The translations under genes were made by a program, and so were the position numbers. The notes under the pieces are model-generated. The model ran no database searches. It was not told the origin of the DNA and worked only from the letters and a program-made list of their open reading frames with translations. This document shows positions 44,296 through 51,442 of a stretch of DNA of 64,000 nt, piece after piece (the first letter of the stretch is position 1; each line of letters opens with the position of its first letter). This DNA comes from Oscillospiraceae bacterium (GTDB taxonomy: Bacteria; Bacillota; Clostridia; Oscillospirales; Oscillospiraceae), in contig SVMG01000001.1 of NCBI GenBank assembly GCA_015067545.1, positions 248,001 to 312,000 on the forward strand, read 5' to 3'.

Positions 44296-44441
44296 GCATC
44301 CTCCCTTTGGATCAGAACGGTGTCGCACTGGTTGGCATTCTCGGCGATCCAGTTCAGCAGTTTCAACATGCCGGACACCTCTGCAAGAGAGGTGTCCTTT
44401 TCGCCGCGTTTCTTGTAGGTGATCAAATATGTATTGCCCAT
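44292..44441 (-). CDS. Small hypothetical phage protein (49 residues)
   Basis: Open frame from ATG 44441 to TGA 44292, exactly filling the gap between the DUF3102 gene and the 139-residue gene, with an ATGA overlap to the latter. Sequence features: NTYLITYKKRGEKDTSLAEVSGMLKLLNWIAENANQCDTVLI. The tight fit and coupled stop support it. Confidence 0.6.
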   Translation of the reverse strand: MGNTYLITYKKRGEKDTSLAEVSGMLKLLNWIAENANQCDTVLIQREDA

Positions 44442-44442
44442 A

Positions 44443-45459
44443 TCAAACACCTTCCAGATCATCGATCAGCTTGCTGAGCAGAGTCCTTAGCGCCTTGTGA
44501 AGCTTCTCCCCGGTCTCCGAATCAGCCTGCTGCACATTTTCCAAGGCCTCCAACATACACTTAAAATTCTCCTGCACTTGTTCAAATAAGGTTTTGAACA
44601 CAGCCGCATCCGGACTAGACAACTGCAGTGCCTTCTGTGCCGCCACCAGTTTCTGCTCTGCCTGTTCAGCATTACGCTCTGCGGTTTCCTTGGCCTTGTT
44701 GGCGGCGTCCAGTTCAGCCTGCAGTTTTTCCGTGGCTTCACGGGCGGCTTCTGCCGCCACCTGCTGGCGTAGGCTTTCCATCATGGCCTCCGGGATCTCC
44801 GGATTCTCCTGGGCCTTTGCCAGCGCTTCTTTGGCAGCCTTCTCGTTAGCCTTTGCCTTCTCCAGCTGTTTCTGCAGTTTCTCCACCTTCTCGTTGGCGG
44901 CATTCGCTTCCCCCTTGGCCTTTACCTGGAGATCCCGCAGACGGGCGACATTATCCTTTTCCGCCGCAGTGGCCTTTTCCTGGGCAAGCAGCTCCTGCTG
45001 CGCCTTCTCGGCCAACTCTTCAGCCCGCTCCCGGGCGGCCCGTTCTTCGTTCCGCTCCCGGATGGCCTGCTCCAGCTGCCGGGTGGACATTTCCGCCACG
45101 TCATTATTTTCGGCAAATTCCTGCCGTTCCTCTGCCGGCAGTGCCAGCAGCGCAATAGCCTGGGTATATGTAAGATTGCCAAACGCTTGGGAATTTGAGA
45201 ACGAATTGAAAAAGGACTCCTGGTTGTCGCCGTACTCCTGGTACAGCTTCATGTAGTTGTTTGCGGTGGACTGGGAATAGTTCACCCGTTCCTCCAGGTA
45301 CTTGCCCCACTCGCCATGGGGCACCATGCTCTTGGCCTCCACCAAGAGCCGGCCGATCTCGATCAGATTGCTCAGCAGCTGGCGCGCGCCTTGCCGCTGG
45401 GCATAATGAATGTCGCTTGTGACCATCTCAATGTCACGGGCGGTAACAATATTGCTCAT
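44443..45459 (-). CDS. DUF3102-family coiled-coil phage protein
   Basis: 338 residues. Residues 15-75 (LSNLIEIGRLLVEAKSMVPHGEWGKYLEERVNYSQSTANNYMKLYQEYG) are the DUF3102 signature. The rest is a long Ala/Glu/Lys coiled coil (about 120-290). DUF3102 proteins accompany phage and plasmid replication or recombination genes; their mechanism is not known. The start overlaps the PcfJ stop. Confidence 0.7.
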   Translation of the reverse strand: MSNIVTARDIEMVTSDIHYAQRQGARQLLSNLIEIGRLLVEAKSMVPHGEWGKYLEERVNYSQSTANNYMKLYQEYGDNQESFFNSFSNSQAFGNLTYTQAIALLALPAEERQEFAENNDVAEMSTRQLEQAIRERNEERAARERAEELAEKAQQELLAQEKATAAEKDNVARLRDLQVKAKGEANAANEKVEKLQKQLEKAKANEKAAKEALAKAQENPEIPEAMMESLRQQVAAEAAREATEKLQAELDAANKAKETAERNAEQAEQKLVAAQKALQLSSPDAAVFKTLFEQVQENFKCMLEALENVQQADSETGEKLHKALRTLLSKLIDDLEGV

Positions 45460-47405
45460 GCTGTTTTTTCCTCCTGTACCTTTCGCACTTTGATTTGTTT
45501 AATATACGCTTCTGCAAATTGTCTGACAGCAGGCGTCGCCGCCTTGTTTCCTTTGCCATACAACTGCCGGATGCGCCGATCATGCAGATCGTACTCCATG
45601 GTATAGAACGGCTTGTCCGGATCGGCACTCTCCCGGATGAAAACGATACAAGATTCTCCGCGGATCGTCTTTTCCGCATAACCAGCACGGCCAACACAAT
45701 GGCCGAGGCTTGCACCTTCACGCACAAGATCCGCCACCTCACTGGGTAAAACTATCTGCAAGCCGTCCTTTGCATAACCCTCCATGGTTCTGTAAGAATA
45801 GATTTCATGGATTGCCGCCGCATAATTCTTTTGAAGGCGTTGAGCGCGCTCCATGTCTTCCTTGGCTCTCTCCTGTGCGCGGATCACTTCATATTCCGCC
45901 ATAAGTTCATCATGGGCGGTTTTGATATTCTTTGGGGTCTGTACGGATTTATCTGAAAGATCCACACGCAAGCCGAGACACATATGCAGGTAGTCCTTCC
46001 ACAGTTGCACGCAGTTATTCCCCGTCTGTCCAATAATGTTCTTTTGCTTTTCCACATAATTGAGGAATCTTACAAACGACACTCTGTTCAGTATCCCTTT
46101 CACATCACTGTCCAGCCAGCCTTCCAGTTTCAGCGCACGCCAGCGCATTAGCATTTCCTTGCTGACCCAGCATTTTGCAGCCTTGATGATCTGCACTTCC
46201 CGTAGGGCGACATTCATTTCCCGGAACATCGGTATGTATTCCTTACCAACACCAAACAGATCTACGAAGTTCGTATCATCCGGGACATAACGGAATTTGT
46301 GCAGTTCCGATGCCAACCGGGGCAGACCCATCTTGAACAGATACTCTGCCACAGGCTCTTGCTTAAGGTTATTTAGTAAAGCAGAGAACTCGATGCTCTT
46401 GTGCTTTCCGGAAAGACCCCTCTGCAGATCCACGTTGTAGTAGCTCTCACCGAATACTTCCCGGAGGTTATTAGCATAGATATACGCCTCGTCTGTGCAT
46501 TGATCTCCCAGCTTTCCCCGCCACCAATAGTAGCCATAACTGTAAAAACCACATCGTAACTTGTAAAGGTATATCTTCTCGCCCTTCAGATATAGGTTGT
46601 ATGCGTAGGTGCCGAAACTGTATTTCTTCTCGTATGCCGGGTATGCATAGCTGCGCTCCACATCTACCCAACGCAGGAGCAGCTGCTGATCCACATTTGC
46701 CGCAATGCATATCTTCGCTTTTTCTTTAAGCTCCGCGCGGATCCATGTGGCCTTGTAGGTTGCCGCAGCGCCGCACTTTGGGCAAACCGTCTTTGTATTA
46801 TGCTTTGCTTCCTTCGGTACCCGGAACTTCTTTCCGCAGCAGCTGCACCGGCCATCCCGTTTTCCATGAGGCTGAATCTTGCTAAAAAATAAGTAGTATG
46901 TGTCGAACACATTGTTGTCGCAGTATTGGCCAAGATCTGCTGGCAGATCTGGATACATTGCCCAGTGTTTTTTCATCAGAGCCTCTTTGGCATCTGCCGC
47001 TGCCCATCTCTTTCGACGGTTATAATTCTCGATGTAATCCTCGATGCACCGCATCACAGTTGGGTAGCTCCAGCTATATTCCAGAAACCTCTTTGCCAGA
47101 TCTACTGCCGCTTTGTTCTCACTAACGGATGAGCAGGTAATCAGATCCCGCACATTTCTCGTGTGCCATTCCTTGATCGGATGCTTGGCAACAAGGTAGT
47201 TTTTCTTATCGGACACAAAGCGCAGGACCGGTTCTTTCTTTTCCCATTTGTACACATCCGCAATGAAGACCACACCGCATCGAGGCAGCGTAACCTCCGC
47301 CACCGCAACTGCGTACATGTGAGTCGACCCGTAGCACTCCTTGCCCCGCTTTACCTTTGGGAATGGAAGAAGGGGATATTCCTGCAATTCTTTCTTGTAC
47401 AGCAT
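45456..47405 (-). CDS. PcfJ-like protein
   Basis: 649 residues. It contains a zinc knuckle (CSCCGKKFRVPKEAKHNTKTVCPKCG, about 190-215), the helical middle, and the C-terminal PcfJ signature (IVLPSEVADLVREGASLGHCVGRAGYAEKTIRGESCIVFIRESADPDKPFYTMEYD, about 560-615). PcfJ was named from the conjugative plasmid pCF10 and occurs in phages and plasmids beside PcfK. Its role in plasmid or phage DNA processing is not clear. Coupled to DUF3102. Confidence 0.8.
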   Translation of the reverse strand: MLYKKELQEYPLLPFPKVKRGKECYGSTHMYAVAVAEVTLPRCGVVFIADVYKWEKKEPVLRFVSDKKNYLVAKHPIKEWHTRNVRDLITCSSVSENKAAVDLAKRFLEYSWSYPTVMRCIEDYIENYNRRKRWAAADAKEALMKKHWAMYPDLPADLGQYCDNNVFDTYYLFFSKIQPHGKRDGRCSCCGKKFRVPKEAKHNTKTVCPKCGAAATYKATWIRAELKEKAKICIAANVDQQLLLRWVDVERSYAYPAYEKKYSFGTYAYNLYLKGEKIYLYKLRCGFYSYGYYWWRGKLGDQCTDEAYIYANNLREVFGESYYNVDLQRGLSGKHKSIEFSALLNNLKQEPVAEYLFKMGLPRLASELHKFRYVPDDTNFVDLFGVGKEYIPMFREMNVALREVQIIKAAKCWVSKEMLMRWRALKLEGWLDSDVKGILNRVSFVRFLNYVEKQKNIIGQTGNNCVQLWKDYLHMCLGLRVDLSDKSVQTPKNIKTAHDELMAEYEVIRAQERAKEDMERAQRLQKNYAAAIHEIYSYRTMEGYAKDGLQIVLPSEVADLVREGASLGHCVGRAGYAEKTIRGESCIVFIRESADPDKPFYTMEYDLHDRRIRQLYGKGNKAATPAVRQFAEAYIKQIKVRKVQEEKTA

Positions 47406-47409
47406 CGGT

Positions 47410-47778
47410 TCAGTCCCCCAGCAGATCTTCCAGGCTCAACATGATGGGCTTGGTGTTTTCCTGCTTCTTCTCGGTGATGATCTGCATTTGCACCTGGATC
47501 TCTGCACCCGGGAAATAGAACTGAACTGCCTTTTTGTAGGCGTCAATATCTGAAATCGAATTGCCGACGCCTTTAGCCACAGTTGTCATGCACGCAGCGA
47601 AGGTACCGCCTTCCGCCACAGCCTGAGCAAAATCCTCGCTCTGAATACAGAACTCGTGGATCATATCCAAAACATGATCTGCCATGATGGACTCACGCTG
47701 GCCTTTGACCTCTTTCCGCTCGGCGGTGGTCTTTTCGATGGCCTTGTCTTGCCATACAGTAGGATTCAAATTGATCAT
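47410..47778 (-). CDS. PcfK-like protein
   Basis: 122 residues. Residues 25-65 (SIMADHVLDMIHEFCIQSEDFAQAVAEGGTFAACMTTVAKGVG) and the C-terminus (FYFPGAEIQVQMQIITEKK...LSLEDLLGD) match the PcfK family that partners PcfJ. The start at 47778 follows GAGGAAATTT. The order PcfK-PcfJ is maintained as on conjugative plasmids. Confidence 0.75.
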   Translation of the reverse strand: MINLNPTVWQDKAIEKTTAERKEVKGQRESIMADHVLDMIHEFCIQSEDFAQAVAEGGTFAACMTTVAKGVGNSISDIDAYKKAVQFYFPGAEIQVQMQIITEKKQENTKPIMLSLEDLLGD

Positions 47779-47908
47779 TAAAATTTCCTCCGTAAATTTC
47801 CTACTTGCCACAAAGGGAACTGCATGCTATAATAGTGGTGCAGTCCCCGTGGCTGTGTTGTTGATAGTGCGTTGCCTTAACTTTGGTCGGTTGGGGGCAG
47901 CGCACTTT

Positions 47909-48478
47909 TTATTCTTTGACCCAGGAGATCTTCTGCATATGCTCCAAGTAGGTCTTGTCGGATTCCTTGGCAACCCGCAGGATCCACAGCTTGCTTTCCT
48001 CATCTTCGGCATAGATGCCTTCACCTACCCGGTGCACATCCTTGGTTGTGCTGAGCATCGCTGCGTACCGCGGATCGATCAGAAAGATATCCCGGACATT
48101 CGCCGCCTGCCACACATGGCAGCCTTCATAGGTCAGGTTGGTCTTTTGCATCACTACCGGCAGGATGCCCTCATATGCCTCGGCCCGCCGCTCGTACATC
48201 TGCTTTGCTGCGCCCATGGCCTCATCCAAAATGCGCTTCTGAACGATCGCGCCATCCTTGCCCTTGGTCACCTTGTAGGCATCACCGGCCTTGGGAACAT
48301 CCCGGATGTGTTCACCGAACATGCCCAGGATCTTATCGGGCACATTGTCCACATCGATCTCCGCCAACCAGAAGCCGTTGGTCAGATACATGCGGTCATC
48401 CTGTACCGCCACCGTGTAGCCGTATGTGGAATACGCTTCCTTCATCCTGTTAACGAGTGCTTTTTCACTGATTACCAT
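47909..48478 (-). CDS. Hypothetical phage protein
   Basis: 189 residues (MVISEKALVNRMKEAYSTYGYTVAV ... WLAEIDVDNVPDKILGMFGEHI ... RDIFLIDPRYAAML). It is a common early-region protein in Firmicutes phages near SSB. A mixed alpha/beta fold is likely. The start overlaps the upstream gene by 14 bp. Function unknown. Confidence 0.55.
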   Translation of the reverse strand: MVISEKALVNRMKEAYSTYGYTVAVQDDRMYLTNGFWLAEIDVDNVPDKILGMFGEHIRDVPKAGDAYKVTKGKDGAIVQKRILDEAMGAAKQMYERRAEAYEGILPVVMQKTNLTYEGCHVWQAANVRDIFLIDPRYAAMLSTTKDVHRVGEGIYAEDEESKLWILRVAKESDKTYLEHMQKISWVKE

Positions 48479-48815
48479 AATTTCCTCCTAAGATTTCCTG
48501 CACCGACCGCACGTAATACATCAGCTGCGGTGGGCGCGTCTTGTATTGCCTTGTAAATGTCACTACATCAAAGCCGGCCGCCGCCATCTCGTTCAGCTTT
48601 TGCGGCTGCCACACCGGAAACATCATGGTCCGAAACTCTGCCAATACCCGGCCATCCGGGAATGTGAGGATTCTTTCCGGTACATTAGACAGCACAAACC
48701 GATCCAAACCGAACGGCCGCAGAGCTTCACGAAATACCTGCGCCTGTTTTGCCAGCGCCGCTTCTTCCAGCTCGATCTGCACGCCCTCTGCGGATGTCAA
48801 AACCCTAGTGGTCAT
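48465..48815 (-). CDS. Hypothetical phage protein
   Basis: 116 residues: MTTRVLTSAEGVQIELEEAALAKQAQVFREALRPFGLDRF, a beta-rich middle (ERILTFPDGRVLAEFRTMMFPVW) and a C-terminal helix. It overlaps SSB by 11 bp and the 189-residue gene by 14 bp, so it is part of the early operon. No known family. Confidence 0.5.
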   Translation of the reverse strand: MTTRVLTSAEGVQIELEEAALAKQAQVFREALRPFGLDRFVLSNVPERILTFPDGRVLAEFRTMMFPVWQPQKLNEMAAAGFDVVTFTRQYKTRPPQLMYYVRSVQEILGGNYGNQ

Positions 48816-49242
48816 GCTGTGCGCCCTCCATCAGCTGATTGATGTACGCCATCGTTTCTGCGTATTCCCCCTTGGGTTCTTCGACGGGCGGTGTTGCCGG
48901 TGTCGGTGCTGTCTGCAGCTGCTCTCGCTTGCTTTCTCCGAAGTAAACATTATCTGCCACAACTTCTGCGCTGCGCCGCTTGTTGCCGTCCTTGTCCGTC
49001 CATGCGCGGATCTGCAGGCGTCCGGAAACCAGCATCATGCTTCCCTTAGAGAAGTACTTATTGACAAACTCTCCGGTGCTCCGCCACGCTACGCAGTCGA
49101 TAAAATCCGTTTTCTTTTCGTCTTTGGACGAAAAATCCCGGTCAACAGCAACTGTAAAGCTGGTGACAGCAATCCCGCCACCTGTGCGACGCAATTCCGG
49201 GTCCCGGGTCAATCGACCCATGATCACGATATGATTAAGCAT
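48805..49242 (-). CDS. ssb: Single-stranded DNA-binding protein (phage SSB)
   Basis: 145 residues. MLNHIVIMGRLTRDPELRRTGGGIAVTSFTVAVDRDF is the SSB OB-fold start, followed by DFIDCVAWRSTGEFVNKYFSKGSMMLVSGRLQ. The tail ends MEGAQHDH and lacks the acidic D-D-D-I-P-F tip that bacterial SSB uses to recruit partners. The start at 49242 gives the canonical N-terminus; the open frame extends to 49269. It coats single-stranded DNA during phage replication. Confidence 0.9.
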   Translation of the reverse strand: MLNHIVIMGRLTRDPELRRTGGGIAVTSFTVAVDRDFSSKDEKKTDFIDCVAWRSTGEFVNKYFSKGSMMLVSGRLQIRAWTDKDGNKRRSAEVVADNVYFGESKREQLQTAPTPATPPVEEPKGEYAETMAYINQLMEGAQHDH

Positions 49243-49284
49243 CGTGCTCCCTCCTTTATGTTCGGCCATCCCACCGGGACGACA

Positions 49285-49440
49285 TCATCTTTGCCACGGT
49301 TCTTCCTCCCAGTCTCGGATCCAGGTCACGGTGCGTTCCTCTTCCCGCTTTCCGCGAAACCAGGCAAATATGTAGAAACCGAGAAACAATACGAGCAAAA
49401 AAATCCATCCGCACACTTCTCCCCATGTCGGATCTACCAC
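49285..49440 (-). CDS. Small single-pass membrane protein
   Basis: 51 residues, GTG start with AAGGAG eight bases upstream. One hydrophobic helix (CGWIFLLVLFLGFYIFAWF) is followed by a charged tail with tryptophans (KREEERTVTWIRDWEEEPWQR). A longer frame to 49476 would begin inside the REP-like element F. Function unknown; early-region membrane proteins can block superinfection (inference). Confidence 0.5.
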   Translation of the reverse strand: MVDPTWGEVCGWIFLLVLFLGFYIFAWFRGKREEERTVTWIRDWEEEPWQR

Positions 49441-49462
49441 ACTGCTCACTCCTTTCTTAATG

Positions 49463-49499
49463 TCATTGCGAACCATCCCGCAGAATGGTGTGGCAATCT
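49463..49499. repeat. REP-like palindromic element, copy F
   Basis: TCATTGCGAACCATCCCGC then AGAATGGTGTGGCAATCT. Inner stem CCAT/ATGG, outer ATTGC/GCAAT. It lies between the small membrane protein and the HTH gene. Confidence 0.8.
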
Positions 49500-49515
49500 C
49501 GTTCTGATATGCTTA

Positions 49516-49704
49516 CTACTGGCCTGTGTAGCCTTTCTCTGCCTTCTCCTCCAGCCACCTAGTCAACCCGGGTGCGGACACGAGCAGCCTGTTTCTGATT
49601 TTTATCGTGGGAAAACCTTGCGTCTTCACAAGATCATACATGCCTCTGACACTGATCCCCACAACTGCTGCGGCCTCCGCCACACTGAGTGTCAGTTTTT
49701 CCAT
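49516..49704 (-). CDS. Excisionase-like HTH DNA-binding protein
   Basis: 62 residues with the AlpA/MerR-type winged helix pattern LSVAEAAAVVGISVRGMYDLVKTQGFPTIKIRNRLLVS. Such proteins act as recombination directionality factors or transcription regulators. The start follows AAGGAGATACC. It is early in the leftward operon, suitable for excision on induction. Confidence 0.65.
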   Translation of the reverse strand: MEKLTLSVAEAAAVVGISVRGMYDLVKTQGFPTIKIRNRLLVSAPGLTRWLEEKAEKGYTGQ

Positions 49705-49717
49705 GGTATCTCCTTCA

Positions 49718-49873
49718 TTACTTGTTGATCAGCCGGAACTCTCCGGTGACCCGCTGCTTGACGATCAGACTGTGCGGAGTCTCATTGACTACCACCCAGC
49801 AAAGCGAATTTAGCTTATTCCGCTCCAACACCGCCTTCTGCTCCTTCGTCGGCGTCGCATTCTTCTGCGCCAT
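49718..49873 (-). CDS. Small conserved phage protein (DUF6906-like)
   Basis: 51 residues: MAQKNATPTKEQKAVLERNKL, then WVVVNETPHSLIVKQRVTGEFRLINK. This pattern of a Lys/Gln helix and a beta-rich half with HSLIVKxRxTGE is common in Clostridial phages. Function unknown. It is too short for a standard length cut-off but has a clear ATG. Confidence 0.55.
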   Translation of the reverse strand: MAQKNATPTKEQKAVLERNKLNSLCWVVVNETPHSLIVKQRVTGEFRLINK

Positions 49874-49888
49874 ATACTCACATCCTTG

Positions 49889-49917
49889 TTGCCTTTTTTG
49901 ATAAAATTTGTTACAAT
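49889..49917 (+). promoter_or_regulatory. Promoter for the isolated rightward gene
   Basis: TTGCCT (49889-49894), 17-bp spacer, TACAAT (49912-49917), 24 bp before the ribosome site of the gene at 49942. It is within the leftward early region, so the gene has its own transcription. Confidence 0.5.
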
Positions 49918-49941
49918 CACCTTAAAAGGAGGTGATTCTAT

Positions 49942-50277
49942 ATGCCCACACTCAAAAAAGAAATCATAAAAATGTTTGCGCTTGCCCCTACTGTTGAAGC
50001 ATTAGCAAACAATAAGGTGATCTTCTTGACGCCCATGGGAATTATCACTGGCAGCCTTCCTAATGAAAATACAAGTGAAGCTAACACTAAGATAATTTCC
50101 GCAATCGTGAATAAAACAAACGAATGCTTCAAGGACGTCGAACTTTCTGATAATGACGGTTACATTCAACTAACGGATGCAAGTCTGCGTACCGCCACCG
50201 GTTCTACCTGCAATCTCGGCGATATCGTACTCTTTGTCGATCAGATCATTGGGGTCACACTTGGCACAATTAATTAA
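49942..50277 (+). CDS. Isolated rightward phage gene, possible moron
   Basis: 111 residues: a helical N-terminus (TLKKEIIKMFALAPTVEALANN) and a beta-rich body (KVIFLTPMGIITGSLPN ... GYIQLTDASL ... GDIVLFVDQIIGVTLGTIN) reminiscent of Sm-like barrels. AAAAGGAGGTGAT precedes the ATG and a promoter is at 49889-49917. It points against the surrounding operon, typical of genes expressed in the lysogen. Its 3' end overlaps the opposite gene by 108 bp. Function unknown. Confidence 0.65.
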   Translation: MPTLKKEIIKMFALAPTVEALANNKVIFLTPMGIITGSLPNENTSEANTKIISAIVNKTNECFKDVELSDNDGYIQLTDASLRTATGSTCNLGDIVLFVDQIIGVTLGTIN

Positions 50278-50361
50278 TTTAATATCTGGCCTTGGCCGCT
50301 CTTGTAGTTCCAGTACGAGAGCGGCAATTTCTTTTGCTTCCCCTTCTATTGAAATTTTCAA
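50170..50361 (-). CDS. Small phage protein, convergent overlap with the rightward gene
   Basis: 63 residues with TTG start, AAAGGAG upstream. The N-terminal KISIEGEAKEIAALVLELQERP is a motif common in small Firmicutes phage early proteins. The C-terminal 36 residues are encoded on the strand opposite to the end of the rightward gene at 49942-50277, so part of this reading may be constrained by the other gene. The GTG at 50388 is an alternative start. Confidence 0.5.
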   Translation of the reverse strand: MKISIEGEAKEIAALVLELQERPRPDIKLINCAKCDPNDLIDKEYDIAEIAGRTGGGTQTCIR

Positions 50362-50387
50362 ATTCCATTCTCCTTTCTCGCTGCGCA

Positions 50388-50591
50388 CTATTTGTGCTCG
50401 CTTCCGTTAAAAAAAAGATAGAGTAAGGATACTCCAAAATACTCCGCAATGCGAATCTTTACTTCATCACGCGGGATCCGCTCATCTCTTTCATACATTG
50501 CAAGTGCTGACTTGGTAATTCCAATCCCCTTCGCCACCTCTTGCTGCGTTTTAGTGCCTCTAAGTTCTTTCAGTTTTGCACCTGTGCTCAT
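50388..50591 (-). CDS. Cro-like XRE-family HTH regulator
   Basis: 67 residues: MSTGAKLKELRGTKTQQEVAKGIGITKSALAMYERDERIPRDEVKIRIAEYFGVSLLYLFF, a complete XRE HTH. It is the first leftward gene from the operator region, with GGAGGTGAAAATA before the start. It should act like Cro in the lytic switch, repressing the repressor gene. Confidence 0.85.
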   Translation of the reverse strand: MSTGAKLKELRGTKTQQEVAKGIGITKSALAMYERDERIPRDEVKIRIAEYFGVSLLYLFFNGSEHK

Positions 50592-50612
50592 TATTTTCAC
50601 CTCCTGACATTG

Positions 50613-50745
50613 TGCACTTTTAGTGCTCGCATATTCAAGATACACTATCCGTGCTCATTTGTCAATCAAAATTGCACACAAAATGTGCATAAATACTATT
50701 TGCACTTTTTGTGCACTTTCACAATTGCACAAAGTGCACATTTTG
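50613..50745. promoter_or_regulatory. Operator cluster of the lysis-lysogeny switch
   Basis: Several inverted copies of a TGCAC half-site: TGCACA-N5-TGTGCA (50673-50689), TGCAC-N5-GTGCA (50701-50715), TGCAC-AAA-GTGCA (50726-50738), and partial half-sites at 50613-50625 and 50735-50745. They overlap both divergent promoters and are likely bound by the repressor and the Cro-like protein. Confidence 0.7.
50637..50665 (-). promoter_or_regulatory. Leftward early promoter
   Basis: Leftward TTGACA (50665-50660), 17-bp spacer, TATCTT (50642-50637), in front of the Cro-like gene and beside the first TGCAC operator. Confidence 0.75.
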
Positions 50746-50753
50746 TGTATTAT
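50725..50753 (+). promoter_or_regulatory. Rightward promoter of the repressor gene
   Basis: TTGCAC (50725-50730), 17-bp spacer, TATTAT (50748-50753). The minus 35 box is part of an operator half-site, which suggests autoregulation. Confidence 0.6.
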
Positions 50754-50783
50754 AATATCAGTATCTTTATTAGGAGGATTACT

Positions 50784-51422
50784 ATGACTAAGTTTTCAGA
50801 GAGGCTACGGCAACTCCGAACAGCCCGCGACATGTCGCAAATGGATTTTGCCAAAATTATTGGCATGTCCAAGAGCAGCATCAATATGTATGAGCGCGGT
50901 GAGCGTGAACCCGGTTTAGAAACATTAGAAAAAATTGCTGATTTTTTCAATGTGGATATGGACTATCTGCTCGGTAAAACCGATATCGTCAACAAGGCAA
51001 TATGGGATGGCATGCCTTCCAACATCATCCCCATGCCCGAAATGCGCAAAATTCCCCTGCTCGGTAGGATTGCCTGCGGCGCACCTATCCTTGCAGAGGA
51101 ACACATTGAGGAGTATATCGATATTCCCAAGAACATCCACGCTGACTTCGCTCTCACCTGCCAGGGTGACAGCATGATCAATGCACGAATCTTCGACGGC
51201 GATATCGTATACATCCGTCAGCAGGATACCGTGGAATCCGGGGAGATTGCTGCCGTCCTGATCGACACCGACGCCACATTGAAGCGCATCCGTATCTTTG
51301 ATGATCACATTTCTTTGGAGCCGGAGAACCCCCAGTACCGGCCCATCGTCCTGTGGGGCGATGATATGAACACCGTCCGCATCCTTGGTAAGGCCATCGC
51401 CTTCACCAGCGCCGTTCGGTAA
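50784..51422 (+). CDS. CI/LexA-like phage repressor with S24 peptidase domain
   Basis: 212 residues. N-terminal XRE HTH (residues 5-62, MSQMDFAKIIGMSKSSINMYERGE), linker, then a LexA-type peptidase with cleavage region IACGAP (Cys98-Gly99), Ser130 in CQGDSM and Lys167 in TLKRI. It should hold lysogeny and self-cleave after DNA damage through RecA. The start at 50784 follows TAGGAGG; the longer frame upstream spans the operators. Confidence 0.9.
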   Translation: MTKFSERLRQLRTARDMSQMDFAKIIGMSKSSINMYERGEREPGLETLEKIADFFNVDMDYLLGKTDIVNKAIWDGMPSNIIPMPEMRKIPLLGRIACGAPILAEEHIEEYIDIPKNIHADFALTCQGDSMINARIFDGDIVYIRQQDTVESGEIAAVLIDTDATLKRIRIFDDHISLEPENPQYRPIVLWGDDMNTVRILGKAIAFTSAVR

Positions 51423-51442
51423 TATCCGCAGAGGTATCTCCT

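Noticed and set aside
25697..49499. CRISPR array
   Set aside because: The palindromic elements are kilobases apart, not regularly spaced, and there are no cas genes.
49942..50277. Toxin-antitoxin pair made of the rightward gene and its convergent neighbour
   Set aside because: The genes are convergent rather than in one operon, and neither shows toxin or antitoxin motifs.
50541..50783. N-terminal extension of the repressor
   Set aside because: The frame is open through the operator region, but the HTH begins at 50784 with TAGGAGG in front.
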